From NCBI RefSeq assembly GCF_019212185.1, contig NZ_CP078138.1, positions 1,470,501 through 1,534,500 of the forward strand: a DNA stretch of 64,000 nucleotides. Direction: 5' to 3'. Within the stretch, counting starts at the first letter, position 1. The number at the start of each line of letters is the position of its first letter. This DNA is from Pseudomonas fluorescens (lineage in GTDB: Bacteria; Pseudomonadota; Gammaproteobacteria; Pseudomonadales; Pseudomonadaceae). Below the pieces are notes generated by a model. It worked only from the letters and a program-made list of their open reading frames with translations, did not search any database and was not told the DNA's origin. Shown here one piece after another: positions 1 to 9,073 of this stretch. Made by a program: the position numbers and the translations under genes.

Positions 1-2
1 AA

Positions 3-1523
3 GCCGTACGATTGCTTCTGGAGGCAGGTGTACCTAAGTCGGCGTTGCAATTACTACCAGGAAGTGGACGCATTCTAGGTTCAGCAATGATCGCGGATGA
101 GCGCGTGAAAGGTGTGATGTTCACGGGTTCCACCGAGGTAGCTCGCTCCTTGCAAGAGACCCTGGCCGGGCGTCTTGATGAGCGAGGTCGGCCAGTGCCC
201 CTGATCGCGGAAACTGGCGGACAAAATGCGATGATTGTCGACTCGTCCGCGTTGACGGAGCAGGTGGTTTTCGATGTCATCACTTCTGCTTTCGACAGCG
301 CGGGTCAACGTTGTTCAGCACTGCGAGTCCTGTGCTTGCAAGAGGACTCCGCTGACGACGTTATCGAAATGCTCAAGGGGGCAATGGCTGAGTACCGCCT
401 TGGCAACCCAGATCGGTTGAGCGTTGATATCGGGCCCGTCATCGATAGCGGCGCCAAAGCGGGCATTGAAAAACACATTCAATCGATGCGCACCAAAGGG
501 CGAAATGTTTATCAGATCGCAATCGCAAACACCGAAGAAACTCGACGTGGGACTTATGTCATACCGACGCTGATTGAACTGCAAAGTATCGAGGAGCTGG
601 AGCGAGAGATTTTCGGGCCAGTCTTACACGTTGTTCGGTACGCGCGTAAGGAGCTGGATCGCTTAGTGGATCAAATCAACAATTGTGGCTATGGGTTAAC
701 ATTAGGCGTTCATACGCGCATTGATGAGACTATCGCCAAGGTCGTAGACAACGCCCACGTGGGGAACATCTACGTGAACCGCAACGTTGTCGGCGCAGTT
801 GTTGGTGTGCAGCCGTTTGGTGGAGAGGGGCTCTCAGGAACGGGGCCAAAAGCTGGTGGCCCGCTGTACCTGTACCGCCTTCTCTCGGCACGTCCAGTCA
901 ATGCAATTTCGAGTTCATTTCAACGCAACAGCTCGTTTTGCAAGACGAATGTATCCGAACGTTCATTTGATTCTGCGCCGATCGATGAATTGAAAAAATG
1001 GGCCGCAGACAATAAAAGGTTAAGCTTGGTCGGGCTGTGTGTTCACTTTACACAGCAATCTCAAAGTGGCGTTACCCGAGTGCTGATGGGCCCAACCGGT
1101 GAGCGTAATAGCTATATTTTGCTTCCGCGCGAACAAATTCTGTGCCTGGCTGAGATTGAGGACGATCTCCTGATCCAATTGGCTGCGGTATTGGCGGTTG
1201 GTAGTCGTGCCTTGATAGTCGCCAACGCTAAAAGTCGTGCGCTTATTAGTCGATTGCCTCCTTCGGTTCAGGCGAGAATTCTTACGGTCACAGACTGGAA
1301 GATTCACGATGTGAAATTCGATGCAGTATTGCACCATGGCGATTCAAATGAACTTCGTGAAATTTGCCGAACGGTTGCTCAACGAAGTGGAGCGATTATC
1401 AGTGTGCACGGACAATCGAAAGGAGAAACTGATATTGCGCTGGAACGATTACTGATTGAACGTTCTGTGAGTGTCAACACAGCTGCTGCGGGTGGTAATG
1501 CCAGTTTGATGACCATCGGTTGA
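3..1523 (+). CDS. putA: PutA-like protein, C-terminal part (P5C dehydrogenase domain), truncated by window edge
   Basis: The frame is open from the first bases, so the gene starts upstream of the window. The visible part is an aldehyde dehydrogenase fold like the L-glutamate-gamma-semialdehyde (P5C) dehydrogenase half of PutA, which oxidises P5C to glutamate with NAD+. Support comes from KGVMFTGSTEVAR near the start, AETGGQNAMIVD with the general-base Glu, SAGQRCSALR with the catalytic Cys, and EIFGPVLHV and GVQPFGGEGLSGTGPKAGG further on. The last 200 or so residues look like the C-terminal conserved domain of long PutA proteins. Base composition is less GC-rich than the core genes at the right of the window, so this may be a second, acquired putA rather than the housekeeping copy. 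Its neighbours are a moaA-like and a panB-like gene instead of a proline permease. Confidence 0.85.
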   Translation, partial: AVRLLLEAGVPKSALQLLPGSGRILGSAMIADERVKGVMFTGSTEVARSLQETLAGRLDERGRPVPLIAETGGQNAMIVDSSALTEQVVFDVITSAFDSAGQRCSALRVLCLQEDSADDVIEMLKGAMAEYRLGNPDRLSVDIGPVIDSGAKAGIEKHIQSMRTKGRNVYQIAIANTEETRRGTYVIPTLIELQSIEELEREIFGPVLHVVRYARKELDRLVDQINNCGYGLTLGVHTRIDETIAKVVDNAHVGNIYVNRNVVGAVVGVQPFGGEGLSGTGPKAGGPLYLYRLLSARPVNAISSSFQRNSSFCKTNVSERSFDSAPIDELKKWAADNKRLSLVGLCVHFTQQSQSGVTRVLMGPTGERNSYILLPREQILCLAEIEDDLLIQLAAVLAVGSRALIVANAKSRALISRLPPSVQARILTVTDWKIHDVKFDAVLHHGDSNELREICRTVAQRSGAIISVHGQSKGETDIALERLLIERSVSVNTAAAGGNASLMTIG

Positions 1524-1657
1524 GGCCGGATCGATAAGGGGGCTTCTATTGGAGCTTCCTTAGCGATTTCTTAATCGGAGAACTTAAATTTGGATAGCGG
1601 CACAAAGCAAGTCCAGCATAAAAATAGAATTCCCTGTCCTAGGCTATGGTGATTGAA

Positions 1658-2656
1658 ATGTCAGGTCGCACATTAGTGGACGCGTTCTCTCGGCGGATCG
1701 ATTACTTAAGGATGTCGGTAACAGATCGCTGCGATTTTCGTTGCGTTTACTGTATGACTGAAGAGATGGAATTTCTGCCACGAAGCCAGATTTTGAGACT
1801 GGAGGAAATTTATCGTGTCGCCGAAAGTTTTGTCGCTTTAGGAACCCGCAAAATCAGGTTGACCGGGGGGGAGCCTCTGATACGTCCGGGTGTTGTGGGC
1901 CTGTGTGAACGTATAGCCGCTCTACCAGGCTTGAAGGAACTGTGCATGACCACTAACGGTTCACAGTTAAAAAGGCTTGCGCAGCCACTGATCGATAGTG
2001 GGCTTAGCCGTCTGAACATCAGCTTGGACAGTCTTGCGAATGAGCGTTTCAGTAAGCTGACACGCACGGGTAATTTGTATCAGGTTATCGAAGGCATCGA
2101 CGCCGCAATCGCGGCAGGCTTCCAGAATACAAAGATCAATTGTGTAGTCATGAAGGGACACAATGACGGTGAAATAAATGATTTGATCCGTTTTGCGATT
2201 GACCGACACCTGGACATTTCTTTTATTGAGGAAATGCCTCTGGGGCTAATTACCGAGCACAGCCGAACGACTACCTATTTTTCCAGTGAACAAGTACGTC
2301 AATGTATTGCGCAGCAATATACAATGGTTGAGTCTGCTGAGACAACAGAGGGCCCCTCGCGGTATTGGAGGCTCGCTGAAGCACCGAATATTCGCGTAGG
2401 CTTTATTTCTCCTCAGAGTCATAATTTTTGTGACAGCTGTAATCGAGTGAGATTAACAGTTGAGGGGCGGCTCATACTATGTTTGGGGCACGAGCAAGCA
2501 GTCGATTTAATGTCCATTCTACGGAGTGACCAAAATGATCGAGACCTGTTAGAAAACGCGATCATTGAGTCCATGAAGGTAAAGCCGTATCGCCACAGCT
2601 TTCAAGTAAGTGATGATGTTCAGATTGTTCGCCTGATGAATATGACAGGTGGATAG
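1658..2656 (+). CDS. moaA: MoaA-like GTP 3',8-cyclase, radical SAM
   Basis: Full-length MoaA-type radical SAM protein. MoaA converts GTP to 3',8-cyclo-GTP in molybdenum cofactor synthesis. The N-terminal radical SAM cluster motif CDFRCVYC (CxxxCxxC) binds the first 4Fe-4S cluster, followed by [11 protein letters not shown]. The C-terminal cluster is visible as [10 protein letters not shown] followed by a third Cys (LILCLG), and the protein ends in Gly-Gly as MoaA proteins do. The ATG at 1658 is preceded by GGTGA; another in-frame ATG at 1646 would add four residues. No other moa genes lie nearby and composition is AT-richer than core genes, so this is probably an accessory paralogue, possibly serving the same cluster as the putA- and panB-like genes. 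Family assignment is sure; the paralogue role is inference. Confidence 0.88.
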   Translation: MSGRTLVDAFSRRIDYLRMSVTDRCDFRCVYCMTEEMEFLPRSQILRLEEIYRVAESFVALGTRKIRLTGGEPLIRPGVVGLCERIAALPGLKELCMTTNGSQLKRLAQPLIDSGLSRLNISLDSLANERFSKLTRTGNLYQVIEGIDAAIAAGFQNTKINCVVMKGHNDGEINDLIRFAIDRHLDISFIEEMPLGLITEHSRTTTYFSSEQVRQCIAQQYTMVESAETTEGPSRYWRLAEAPNIRVGFISPQSHNFCDSCNRVRLTVEGRLILCLGHEQAVDLMSILRSDQNDRDLLENAIIESMKVKPYRHSFQVSDDVQIVRLMNMTGG

Positions 2657-2722
2657 TCAAGAAGCTGGAGAAGTTTTGGATTCCCCAGTGCGCAGAGTAA
2701 CTTGGGCAGGCTTTAAGAGTGA

Positions 2723-3523
2723 TTACGCTTTGAACGTGTGTTCTGCACCAGGAAACTCACCAGATTTGACTTGGGCCACATAGGTTTGTAATGCGGAGTA
2801 AATGCTGTCGTGACTTTTCATAAAGTTCTTAACGAATTTTGGCGTGTGCCCAGTCATTGATAGTCCCAATATGTCGTGGAGTACAAGTACTTGTCCATCC
2901 GTATCTGGCCCAGCGCCAATTCCAATAACCGGGATGCTGACGGATTGTGTGATTTCGGCTGCGAGCTCTTTAGGGACGCATTCCAGCACCAACATCGCGG
3001 CACCGGCTTGTTCCAGGGCCACCGCATCAGCCCGCAATTGCCGCGCGTGAGCCTCGTCGCGGCCTTGTACTTTATAGCCTCCCAATACATTGACCATTTG
3101 AGGCGCTAGTCCCATGTGTGCACACACCGGAACACCTCGATGTGAGAGCTCACGGATCGAATCCAATTGGAGTTGCGCGCCTTCAATTTTTATCATGTGC
3201 GCACCAGCTCGCATTAACAGCGCGCTACTGGTTAAGGTTTGTTCATGGGTGGCGTTGGCCATAAAGGGTAAGTCCGCGACAATTAGAGATCCGTGGTTAC
3301 CTCGTTTAACACCAGCCACGTGGTAAGCAATTTCCTCAGTCGTTACCGGAAGTGTGCTGTCATGCCCTTGCAGCACCATGCCCAGGGAGTCGCCGATGAG
3401 CAACACCTCTACACCAGATACACTGCAGGCATGGGAAAAAGTCGCGTCATAGCACGCGAGCATAGTGATTTTTTCTTTTTTTTGCTTGAGTGACATCAAT
3501 GTAGACAAGGTGGTAAGAGTCAT
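2723..3523 (-). CDS. panB: 3-methyl-2-oxobutanoate hydroxymethyltransferase (ketopantoate hydroxymethyltransferase)
   Basis: PanB family: transfers a hydroxymethyl group from methylene-tetrahydrofolate to 2-oxoisovalerate to give ketopantoate, in pantothenate and CoA synthesis. Motifs include [14 protein letters not shown] near the N terminus, [31 protein letters not shown] and [21 protein letters not shown]. At about 266 residues it has the usual length. I chose the ATG at 3523 because GGAAG lies just upstream; an earlier in-frame start at 3562 adds 13 residues that do not look like PanB. There is no panC beside it, as expected of the housekeeping locus, so this looks like a second copy. It converges with the moaA-like gene and is divergent from the AraC regulator. 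Confidence 0.9.
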   Translation of the reverse strand: MTLTTLSTLMSLKQKKEKITMLACYDATFSHACSVSGVEVLLIGDSLGMVLQGHDSTLPVTTEEIAYHVAGVKRGNHGSLIVADLPFMANATHEQTLTSSALLMRAGAHMIKIEGAQLQLDSIRELSHRGVPVCAHMGLAPQMVNVLGGYKVQGRDEAHARQLRADAVALEQAGAAMLVLECVPKELAAEITQSVSIPVIGIGAGPDTDGQVLVLHDILGLSMTGHTPKFVKNFMKSHDSIYSALQTYVAQVKSGEFPGAEHTFKA

Positions 3524-3732
3524 CCGACTTCCTTCGGCGTTAAGTCTGAAAAAACAAGTCAATGAGAAAATTTGTTAGGCAACTTTTCTCATAAAGACTT
3601 TGGGGTAAATTAGGCATGTGAAAAGATGTAAAAGGTACGCATTGGGTACTGGGTAATGTCAGCGCTATCGTAGTGTTTGATTTTTAGTACGTATACATCC
3701 AACCGGACAACCTATAACTGAATTCAGCCAAC

Positions 3733-4515
3733 ATGCGAAAAAAAAATATTAGCCTACTCGACCTCGAAGGATTTTCCGCACCTATCTATTTTCGACAGGC
3801 TGAATTCGAAGCGGAGGGAGAAACTGATTGCCACCAGCATGCTTGGGGCTCCCTTGATTATGCCGCGAGCGGCGTTATGCATTATAAAATTGATGGGCAA
3901 AATCTCATTTCACCACCTCAGTACGCGGTATGGATTCCCCCTAACACCGAGCACAGTTTTCATAATGCGCAAGCTATTCTTTATCGATCGGTTTATTTGG
4001 CGCATGAATATTGCAAGCGATTGCCTTCGCATCCGCAGATTCTTATTATCAGCGATATAGTTAAATCCATTTTGAGTGATTTTGCGAAGCGCAATTTATG
4101 TACCCCTGAACGCGAAGAAGACATTCGTTTGGCGCAGGTGCTGATTGATCAACTGTGTCAGGCCAAAGTGCATCAATGCTATTTGCCAACGACTTCGCAT
4201 CCTGGGTTGCTCAAAATACTCGATTTGATGCGCGAGGATCCTGGCAACAATTTTTTGCTGAGCGAATGGGCCGAGCGATTACACGTCAGCGAGCGGACTC
4301 TTGCTCGTCACTTCGTACGGGAATTGGGTATGAGTTTTGGGGAGTGGAGGCTGCGCTTGAGGTTTCTTGCAGCGGTAGATGCCCTTGAAACTGGGCGCAC
4401 TGTACAGGAGATAGCATTTGATATGGGGTACAGCACGGCATCTGCATTCATTGCAATGTTTCGACGCCAGGGAGGTCTCACGCCGGAGCAGTATCGTCGA
4501 CGCATGCTTAAGTAA
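3733..4515 (+). CDS. AraC family transcriptional regulator with N-terminal cupin domain
   Basis: A 260-residue regulator. The N-terminal half has the cupin-type AraC sensor pattern (HQHAWGSLDYAASGVM, then VWIPPNTEHSFHN), which binds a small ligand. The C-terminal 100 residues carry two helix-turn-helix motifs: LLSEWAERLHVSERTLARHF, and the conserved second helix pair VQEIAFDMGYSTASAFIAMF followed by GLTPEQYRRR. It is divergent from the panB-like gene with a 200-bp spacer, so it may control panB and perhaps the moaA and putA neighbours; the ligand cannot be read from sequence. A strong terminator follows it. Confidence 0.88.
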   Translation: MRKKNISLLDLEGFSAPIYFRQAEFEAEGETDCHQHAWGSLDYAASGVMHYKIDGQNLISPPQYAVWIPPNTEHSFHNAQAILYRSVYLAHEYCKRLPSHPQILIISDIVKSILSDFAKRNLCTPEREEDIRLAQVLIDQLCQAKVHQCYLPTTSHPGLLKILDLMREDPGNNFLLSEWAERLHVSERTLARHFVRELGMSFGEWRLRLRFLAAVDALETGRTVQEIAFDMGYSTASAFIAMFRRQGGLTPEQYRRRMLK

Positions 4516-4535
4516 AGGAGCAAAATAAATTGAAG

Positions 4536-4562
4536 AAAGGGCCCTTCGAGGGCCCTTTTTTA
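4536..4562 (+). terminator. Rho-independent terminator after the AraC gene
   Basis: A near-perfect GC-rich stem with a TTCG tetraloop (GGGCCC TTCG AGGGCCC) is followed by a run of T. It lies 20 bases after the stop codon of the AraC-type regulator. Confidence 0.9.
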
Positions 4563-4606
4563 TTGAATATTGCGAGGACAATTTGATCGCCAAATCATAG
4601 GCAGAC

Positions 4607-4963
4607 ATGGTTCATATCGCCTATAAAGCGAGCCATGATCTCGGATACACGTGTTTAGAGGATGGCCAAGTGGTTGGTGTTATCAGCGAACGGGACTATA
4701 CGCGTAAGGTTGTTCTCCAGGGGTGATCCTCGGTTGGTACGCCGGTCAGAGCCAACATGAGCGCTCCTGTCGTGACGGCAGACTGTCAGCAGAGTATCGA
4801 GCGTTGCAAGGCGGTCATGACTGACAGACATCTGCGCCATTTACCGGTATTGAAAGGCGACCAACTGAATGGTCTTTAGTCGATTGGTGAGCTGGTGAAA
4901 GAAGCCATCGCCGAGCAGGCCGACCTGATCCGACAGCTGGGACACTACATTCGCGACCATTAG
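4607..4963 (+). pseudogene. CBS-domain protein, decayed
   Basis: Reading one frame from the ATG at 4607 gives a recognisable CBS-pair protein: VVGVISERDYTRKVVLQG, then VRANMSAPVVTAD, then RHLRHLPVLKGDQLNGL and a typical C-terminal end SIGELVKEAIAEQADL. Two in-frame stops break it, a TGA at 4724 where an arginine codon is expected and a TAG at 4877. The natural stop is at 4961. The first 20 residues also diverge from normal CBS proteins. Intact homologues are small stand-alone proteins of unknown ligand. It sits at the start of a zone of broken genes. Confidence 0.75.
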
Positions 4964-5060
4964 CGATCAAGTTCACTGGGGGGCGTTGGTGACTCAGCAT
5001 CAGTTCAAGCAGATGCAACACAGACGAAACATTACAGCCATATGATTCCCGTCAAGAAGC

Positions 5061-5255
5061 ATGCGCAAGCTGCTCGACTCAGTCGCGACTAACAATGAGG
5101 CGGCGGCGCTCGATGTGATGTGCGTAGCAGAGCAGCTTCATGACGAAGTTCTTCGTCAACGATTGCTCAACATGATTCACCGGCTCAACCAGGACGCCCA
5201 TAATTTGCGCATGGCGCGTGACGATATCCAAGGTGGAGCCATAAAGCTCGCGTGA
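5061..5255 (+). CDS. Hypothetical small protein (64 aa)
   Basis: I do not recognise this protein. It is predicted to be all-helical and amphipathic, with pattern LHDEVLRQRLLNMIHRLNQDAHNLRMARDDIQ, and has no signal peptide. The ribosome binding site is weak (AAGAAG just upstream), so it is only a candidate gene. It lies between the CBS pseudogene and a hairpin repeat. Confidence 0.35.
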   Translation: MRKLLDSVATNNEAAALDVMCVAEQLHDEVLRQRLLNMIHRLNQDAHNLRMARDDIQGGAIKLA

Positions 5256-5285
5256 GCGGCCTTGTAGACGTTACACAGTCGTCCC

Positions 5286-5306
5286 TTCGGGCCACTAGGC
5301 CCGGCT
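5286..5306 (+). repeat. Hairpin repeat, copy 1 of 7
   Basis: TTCGGGCC-ACTA-GGCCCGGCT: a perfect six-pair stem with a fixed 5' TTC and 3' GCT flank. The same structure recurs in the same orientation at 11688, 13743, 15278, 15693, 16535 and 21797. No T-run follows, so it is not a classic terminator. Confidence 0.7.
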
Positions 5307-5314
5307 AAAGCTTG

Positions 5315-5460
5315 TTTTCGCTGATCGAACACCTTTATCCAAAGTCTTAGTGAAAAATCAAAACGGCGCTGGTAATGTCCCGGCCACGTTCGCCAACCAT
5401 TAAGGGATGGAGGCGAAAATAGAAGCCCTGGAGCCGCGAACCTCCGGGGCTTTGTTTTTT
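5315..5460 (+). repeat. Two-block element, copy 1 (inverted copy at 36026-36152)
   Basis: A 15-base block (5315-5329) and a 29-base block (5399-5427) are both identical, on the other strand, to 36138-36152 and 36043-36071. The 67-69 bases between the blocks have diverged almost completely in the two copies. The second block contains an ATG and begins a short reading frame in both copies. Confidence 0.75.
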
Positions 5461-5517
5461 CTACTCTGTGGCTTTTTCACGTACGGTTTCCATTGCTACT
5501 GCACCGGCAATGGTTAG
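5407..5517 (+). CDS. Candidate 36-residue hydrophobic peptide (MEAKIEALEP family)
   Basis: The peptide starts MEAKIEALEP and continues into a hydrophobic stretch (GALFFLLCGFF) that could span a membrane. The inverted copy at 36063 starts with the same ten residues and also continues GALLLLW. A possible ribosome site (AAGGG) touches the ATG, which is too close to be ideal, and a terminator-like hairpin overlaps the codons at 5424-5460. It may therefore be a chance reading frame inside a structured RNA. Function unknown. Confidence 0.3.
   Translation: MEAKIEALEPRTSGALFFLLCGFFTYGFHCYCTGNG
5424..5460 (+). terminator. Possible Rho-independent terminator
   Basis: AGCCCTGGAG pairs with CTCCGGGGCT and is followed by TTTGTTTTTT. 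It overlaps the candidate hydrophobic peptide frame; the two readings compete. Confidence 0.55.
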
Positions 5518-5574
5518 GTGCTTGTACGTGCAGGCTCAGAGCGCGGCGTGCAAGCGTTCGAGCTGTTCACGCTC

Positions 5575-5853
5575 CTAAGCACTCAATAGGTCGACAGGAT
5601 CAGTTCCTTCGCGCTGCCAGAGTTCAAGTGTACCGACTCGGCCATCAGGCGACCTGCAGTACTCGCAGTAGTCCAGGGTGTCACAGTCATTGAAGAGGGT
5701 GAGTCTCCAGCCATCAATCTCCACGGACATGAGGCCGTGATAAATCTCGCTCCAGGACTGTGTGGAGCTTCGCATCATGATGCGTTTGCCGAGCACGACA
5801 TCCGTCAGCACCTGGCAGACCTCGCGGGCGGGGAGAGGTGAGGTTGTGTTCAA
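5575..5853 (-). CDS. DUF7693-like small pseudomonad protein
   Basis: A 92-residue protein resembling a small family common in Pseudomonas (from memory DUF7693): LPAREVCQVLTDVVLG, then SWSEIYHGLMSVEIDGWRL, LFNDCDTLDYCEYC, SPDGR and a final GTDPVDLLS. Function is unknown. The four cysteines and Asp/Tyr cluster may bind a metal, which is inference. The start is TTG at 5853 with GAGAG nine bases upstream. The stretch between SPDGR and GTDP is less like the family than the rest, so the gene may be starting to decay. Confidence 0.65.
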   Translation of the reverse strand: MNTTSPLPAREVCQVLTDVVLGKRIMMRSSTQSWSEIYHGLMSVEIDGWRLTLFNDCDTLDYCEYCRSPDGRVGTLELWQREGTDPVDLLSA

Positions 5854-5972
5854 ATCAATATACTCTCGGGTGATCGCATGCCCAAGGCTAAGCTACGGTA
5901 CGAGGTGGCGTGAATTGACTGTTGATCGTTCAAGCCAACGACGTCCGGCTAGCCTAATAAACTCGAAACTAC

Positions 5973-6182
5973 TCACTCCGGCGACATGAGCACCGCAAGC
6001 GTCATGTTGATGAATTCCTCGTTCATGCTGATTGTGTCCAAAGCGCCACGAACGTTGCCGGCGACCTCCGCTGATCCTCTCTGTTCGACCCAGAGCGTTA
6101 GCTCCATTATCGCGGCTTCGAGGGCTAGCTGGTTCTGATTGATCTTGAAGAGTAGGGAAGGGAGTAGGTCTGAATCCGACAT
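5973..6182 (-). CDS. Conserved small Pseudomonas protein (69 aa)
   Basis: A helical, acidic 69-residue protein (LALEAAIMELTLWVEQRG, VAGNVRGALDTI, then a leucine-rich end) of a type seen across pseudomonads; no function is known to me. A strong ribosome binding site (GGAGG, six bases before ATG at 6182) supports the start. No membrane segment or signal peptide. Confidence 0.7.
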   Translation of the reverse strand: MSDSDLLPSLLFKINQNQLALEAAIMELTLWVEQRGSAEVAGNVRGALDTISMNEEFINMTLAVLMSPE

Positions 6183-6334
6183 GGGATACCTCCATGGAAA
6201 AAGGTCAGCGTAGCAGGCTGGTGCTATTCCCGTTCTAGCTACCGGGCGATTAAGATCACCGCTTCCATTTTAGAAATCAGCTCTCTAAGCATCTGCATAA
6301 GGGTGAGCAAGATGCTCTGTCGGCAAAGTAGGAA

Positions 6335-6510
6335 CATCCACGCACCAACGGCATCGAGTGTTCAATATTCAGCACTGAGGAAACAGCGTCCGCCTCTGTC
6401 CTGACCCGGAACACATCATGCTTTCTAGCTGAGCCTCCCTCTACAAAATCAACGACCTCTATCGCGTGGTGTCATCGCCTAGTGTGGTGGTCAATCACCT
6501 TAAATCTTGA
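6335..6510 (-). pseudogene. Decayed paralogue of the small gene at 11318-11515
   Basis: Reading the minus strand gives RFKVIDHH, a stop (TGA), then EVVDFVEGGSARKHDVFRVRT and EADAVSSVLNIEH. This matches the intact protein at 11318-11515 (RFRVIETT, YRVVDLVQGGSASKHGVFKART, EAEAVCSTLNADH) almost residue by residue. The internal stop and lack of a start mark it as a pseudogene. The intact copy lies 5 kb away on the same strand. Confidence 0.75.
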
Positions 6511-6631
6511 CTGTGTGGTGCGATCTCTGCTGAAAGCGCAGTTTTAAAGAAGCCGGCAACACGTACCGACTTAAACTTCGTAACTGGCTTCATTAAAAGC
6601 GCAGAAACGATCCCTCCCTGCCGCTTTGAGA

Positions 6632-7411
6632 TCAATCTAAATTCCGCGCGGAGTTGGTCAACGCACGAGAGCATTGCAACAGCGCCGGTGCCAGTTGCCG
6701 CTCGGCATCCGCGCGGCTCCAGCGACTGGTAGGTGCTACCACATGCACCGCAGCTACCGGTCGGCCATTAGCGCCCAGCACGGGTGCACCGATGGTCATA
6801 TCACCGAGAAAAAGTTCTTGGGTATTGACCGCATAACCTTGCTCGCGCACTTCCTCAAGAGACTCCAGGATCTTGTCGACCTGCGTCAACGTATGGCTGG
6901 TGTGAGCGATTCGCTGGCTATTTTCAATCAACACCAACGCTTCATCCTGTGGCAGCGCGCTTAAGTAAGCCCTGCCGGACGCAGTGCAATACATCGGCAC
7001 GCGCGACCCAATCGGCATATGCACCGGCACAAAACCTGAGCTGACAAATCGCGCAATGTAGGTCATGTCGTAGCCCGCTGGCTCAGTAAGGCAGGAGGTC
7101 TCCCCGGTCAGGCGCGTCAGTTCGGAAAGGAACGGGTTGGCCACTTCAATCAGCGAATGGGCATCCAGGTAGCTGAAGCCGAGTTCCAGCACACGTGGTG
7201 TCAGTTGGTAATGGCGTGTGCGGGAGTGTTTCCGAAGGTAACCAAGGCTTTCCAGAGTAAACACCATGCGCTGGGCGGAGCTTTTGGTCATGCCAGCGGC
7301 GTCAGCCACCTCTGCAAGGCTCATGCTACGGCGCTGTGCGCTGAATGCCTTGAGTACCGACAGGCCTTTTTCCAGGGATTGATTATGCAAACTGTTGCGT
7401 TCTTCGGTCAT
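6632..7411 (-). CDS. IclR family transcriptional regulator
   Basis: An N-terminal winged helix-turn-helix (GLSVLKAFSAQRRSMSLAEV, MTKSSAQRMVFTLESLGYL) is followed by the IclR effector-binding domain (VHMPIGSRVPMYCTASGRA, EVREQGYAVNTQELFLGD, IGAPVLGANGRPVAAVHV). About 260 residues, usual for the family. I chose the ATG at 7411; an upstream TTG at 7462 lacks a ribosome site. It is divergent from the ABC transporter operon, with 214 bp between them, and is the obvious local regulator of that operon. Confidence 0.88.
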   Translation of the reverse strand: MTEERNSLHNQSLEKGLSVLKAFSAQRRSMSLAEVADAAGMTKSSAQRMVFTLESLGYLRKHSRTRHYQLTPRVLELGFSYLDAHSLIEVANPFLSELTRLTGETSCLTEPAGYDMTYIARFVSSGFVPVHMPIGSRVPMYCTASGRAYLSALPQDEALVLIENSQRIAHTSHTLTQVDKILESLEEVREQGYAVNTQELFLGDMTIGAPVLGANGRPVAAVHVVAPTSRWSRADAERQLAPALLQCSRALTNSARNLD

Positions 7412-7625
7412 GGCCCACTCGTTGTCAGTTGGATCAACTCTCAGGAGATTTCTACACCACAAAGCAAAAATTGACCATTAAATATCGCATATCGATACGA
7501 ATGATTCATTTATAGAAATTTATAAATCGATATGCACTACTTATTAATCGGAATGGCATGAGGCTTGCGATTGTTCTCTTGCCGCTAGCGGTACTCACAA
7601 TCCGTTTTCCTTCTGGAGTAACCCG

Positions 7626-8408
7626 ATGAACAGTCTTTCACACGTGTTTCGCCGCCTTGCCTTCGGCCTATGCGCCACCCTTTGCGTGTCCACCGTGCAC
7701 GCGGCCAGTGCGACCTCGTACAAAGTTGGTGCAACCGCCAGCGGTTCGCCGTTTACCTTCCTTGATATCAAGAGCAACAGCATTCAGGGGGTGATGGTCG
7801 ATGTTGCCGAGGCGGTAGGCAAGGCCGGGGGCTTCACCAGCCAGATCGAACAGACCAACTTCGCCGCGCTTATTCCTTCGCTAACGTCAGAAAAGCTCGA
7901 CTTCATTTCCGCCGGCATGCTGAAAACCGAAGAGCGTAAAAAAGTCGTCGACTTCAGCAGTCCGGTCTACGCCTACGGCGAAGGCTTGATCATCAACGCC
8001 GATGACAATGCTACTTACCATGACCTGAGCCCGCTCAAGGATCAGGTCGTGGGTGTGCAGGCCGGCACCATTTTTTACGACCAGCTAAACAAGCTCGGCA
8101 TTTTCAAGGAGATCCGTACCTACGACTCTATCGGCGAAATGATCCGTGACCTGTCCCTGGGTCGCATCAAGGCTGCCGTGGGTGACCAGCCGGTGGTGGC
8201 CTACCAGATCCGGCAGAATCTGTTTAAAGGCGTGAAACTGGCCGCCGACTACAAACCCACCAATGTCGGCGAGGTTTGCCTAGTGGTGCGCAAGGGCGAT
8301 ACCGAAACCCTCGAGCGATTGAACCAGGCCATCGCCAGCATCAAGGCTGACGGAACCCTGGCCAGTATCCTCAAGAAGTGGGGGCTTGATGCCCAGGTGA
8401 ACCTATGA
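7626..8408 (+). CDS. ABC transporter periplasmic substrate-binding protein (polar amino acid family)
   Basis: Periplasmic binding protein of the family 3 type, which captures amino acids or amino-acid-like solutes. The first 26 residues are a signal peptide (hydrophobic LAFGLCATLCVSTVHA). Then come YKVGATASGSPFTFLD, the ligand-lobe segments VMVDVAEAVGKAGGF and LDFISAGMLKTEERKKVVDFSSPVY, and a KADGTLASILKKWGL end typical of the family. GGAG seven bases before the ATG is a good ribosome site. Its stop overlaps the permease start (ATGA), so the four genes are translationally coupled. Confidence 0.9.
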   Translation: MNSLSHVFRRLAFGLCATLCVSTVHAASATSYKVGATASGSPFTFLDIKSNSIQGVMVDVAEAVGKAGGFTSQIEQTNFAALIPSLTSEKLDFISAGMLKTEERKKVVDFSSPVYAYGEGLIINADDNATYHDLSPLKDQVVGVQAGTIFYDQLNKLGIFKEIRTYDSIGEMIRDLSLGRIKAAVGDQPVVAYQIRQNLFKGVKLAADYKPTNVGEVCLVVRKGDTETLERLNQAIASIKADGTLASILKKWGLDAQVNL

Positions 8409-9073
8409 GCCCCACTGAATTCCTGCAAACCGCCGTGGATTTTTTACCCATCCTGCTTCAGGGCGCCTGGGTGACTATCCAGATCACCGTGCTGTCGTTC
8501 CTCCTCAGCAGCGCGATCGGCCTGGTGTTGGCGCTGCTCAAGCTGTCACCGATCCGTGTGCTGTCGGTAACGGCGAGTACGGTGATCAACGTGATTCGCG
8601 GCCTGCCGATCATCGTGCAGCTGTTTTACATTTACTTCGTGCTGCCGGACATGGGCGTTCACCTGACCGCCTTCCAAGCTGGGGTGATCGGCATGGGCAT
8701 CGCCTATTCCGTCTATCAGGCCGAGAACTTTCGCACCGGCATCATCGCCGTGGAGCAAGGACAGCGCGAAGCCGCCGAAGCCTTGGGCATGCGCTCGGTA
8801 CTGATGATGCGCCGCGTGATTCTGCCCCAGGCATTCCGTATCGCCTTGCCACCCTATGGCAACACCTTGGTGATGATGCTCAAGGACTCCTCACTGGTAT
8901 CCACCATTACCGTCGCCGAGATGACGCGCCAGGGGCAATTGATTGCCTCATCCACCTTTCAGAACATGACTGTTTATACCCTGGTGGCTTTGCTCTACCT
9001 GCTGATGAGCCTGCCGTTGGTGTATGGCCTGCGCCGCATGGAACAGCATCTGAGCCGGAGGAAAAAAGCATGA
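8405..9073 (+). CDS. ABC transporter permease (HisM/HisQ type)
   Basis: A 222-residue inner-membrane permease with about five hydrophobic segments. It carries the coupling motif [22 protein letters not shown] and the segment [17 protein letters not shown] typical of His/Glu/Asp-type permeases. Only one permease gene is present, so the transporter would use a homodimer. ATGA overlaps at both ends tie it to the binding protein and the ATPase. Confidence 0.9.
   Translation: MSPTEFLQTAVDFLPILLQGAWVTIQITVLSFLLSSAIGLVLALLKLSPIRVLSVTASTVINVIRGLPIIVQLFYIYFVLPDMGVHLTAFQAGVIGMGIAYSVYQAENFRTGIIAVEQGQREAAEALGMRSVLMMRRVILPQAFRIALPPYGNTLVMMLKDSSLVSTITVAEMTRQGQLIASSTFQNMTVYTLVALLYLLMSLPLVYGLRRMEQHLSRRKKA

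Noticed and set aside
7463..7625. Operator palindrome in the IclR/ABC intergenic region (TATCGATACGA, AATCGATATG)
   Set aside because: AT-rich near-palindromes around TATCGATA are visible and could be IclR-type sites, but I could not define a consistent repeated operator.
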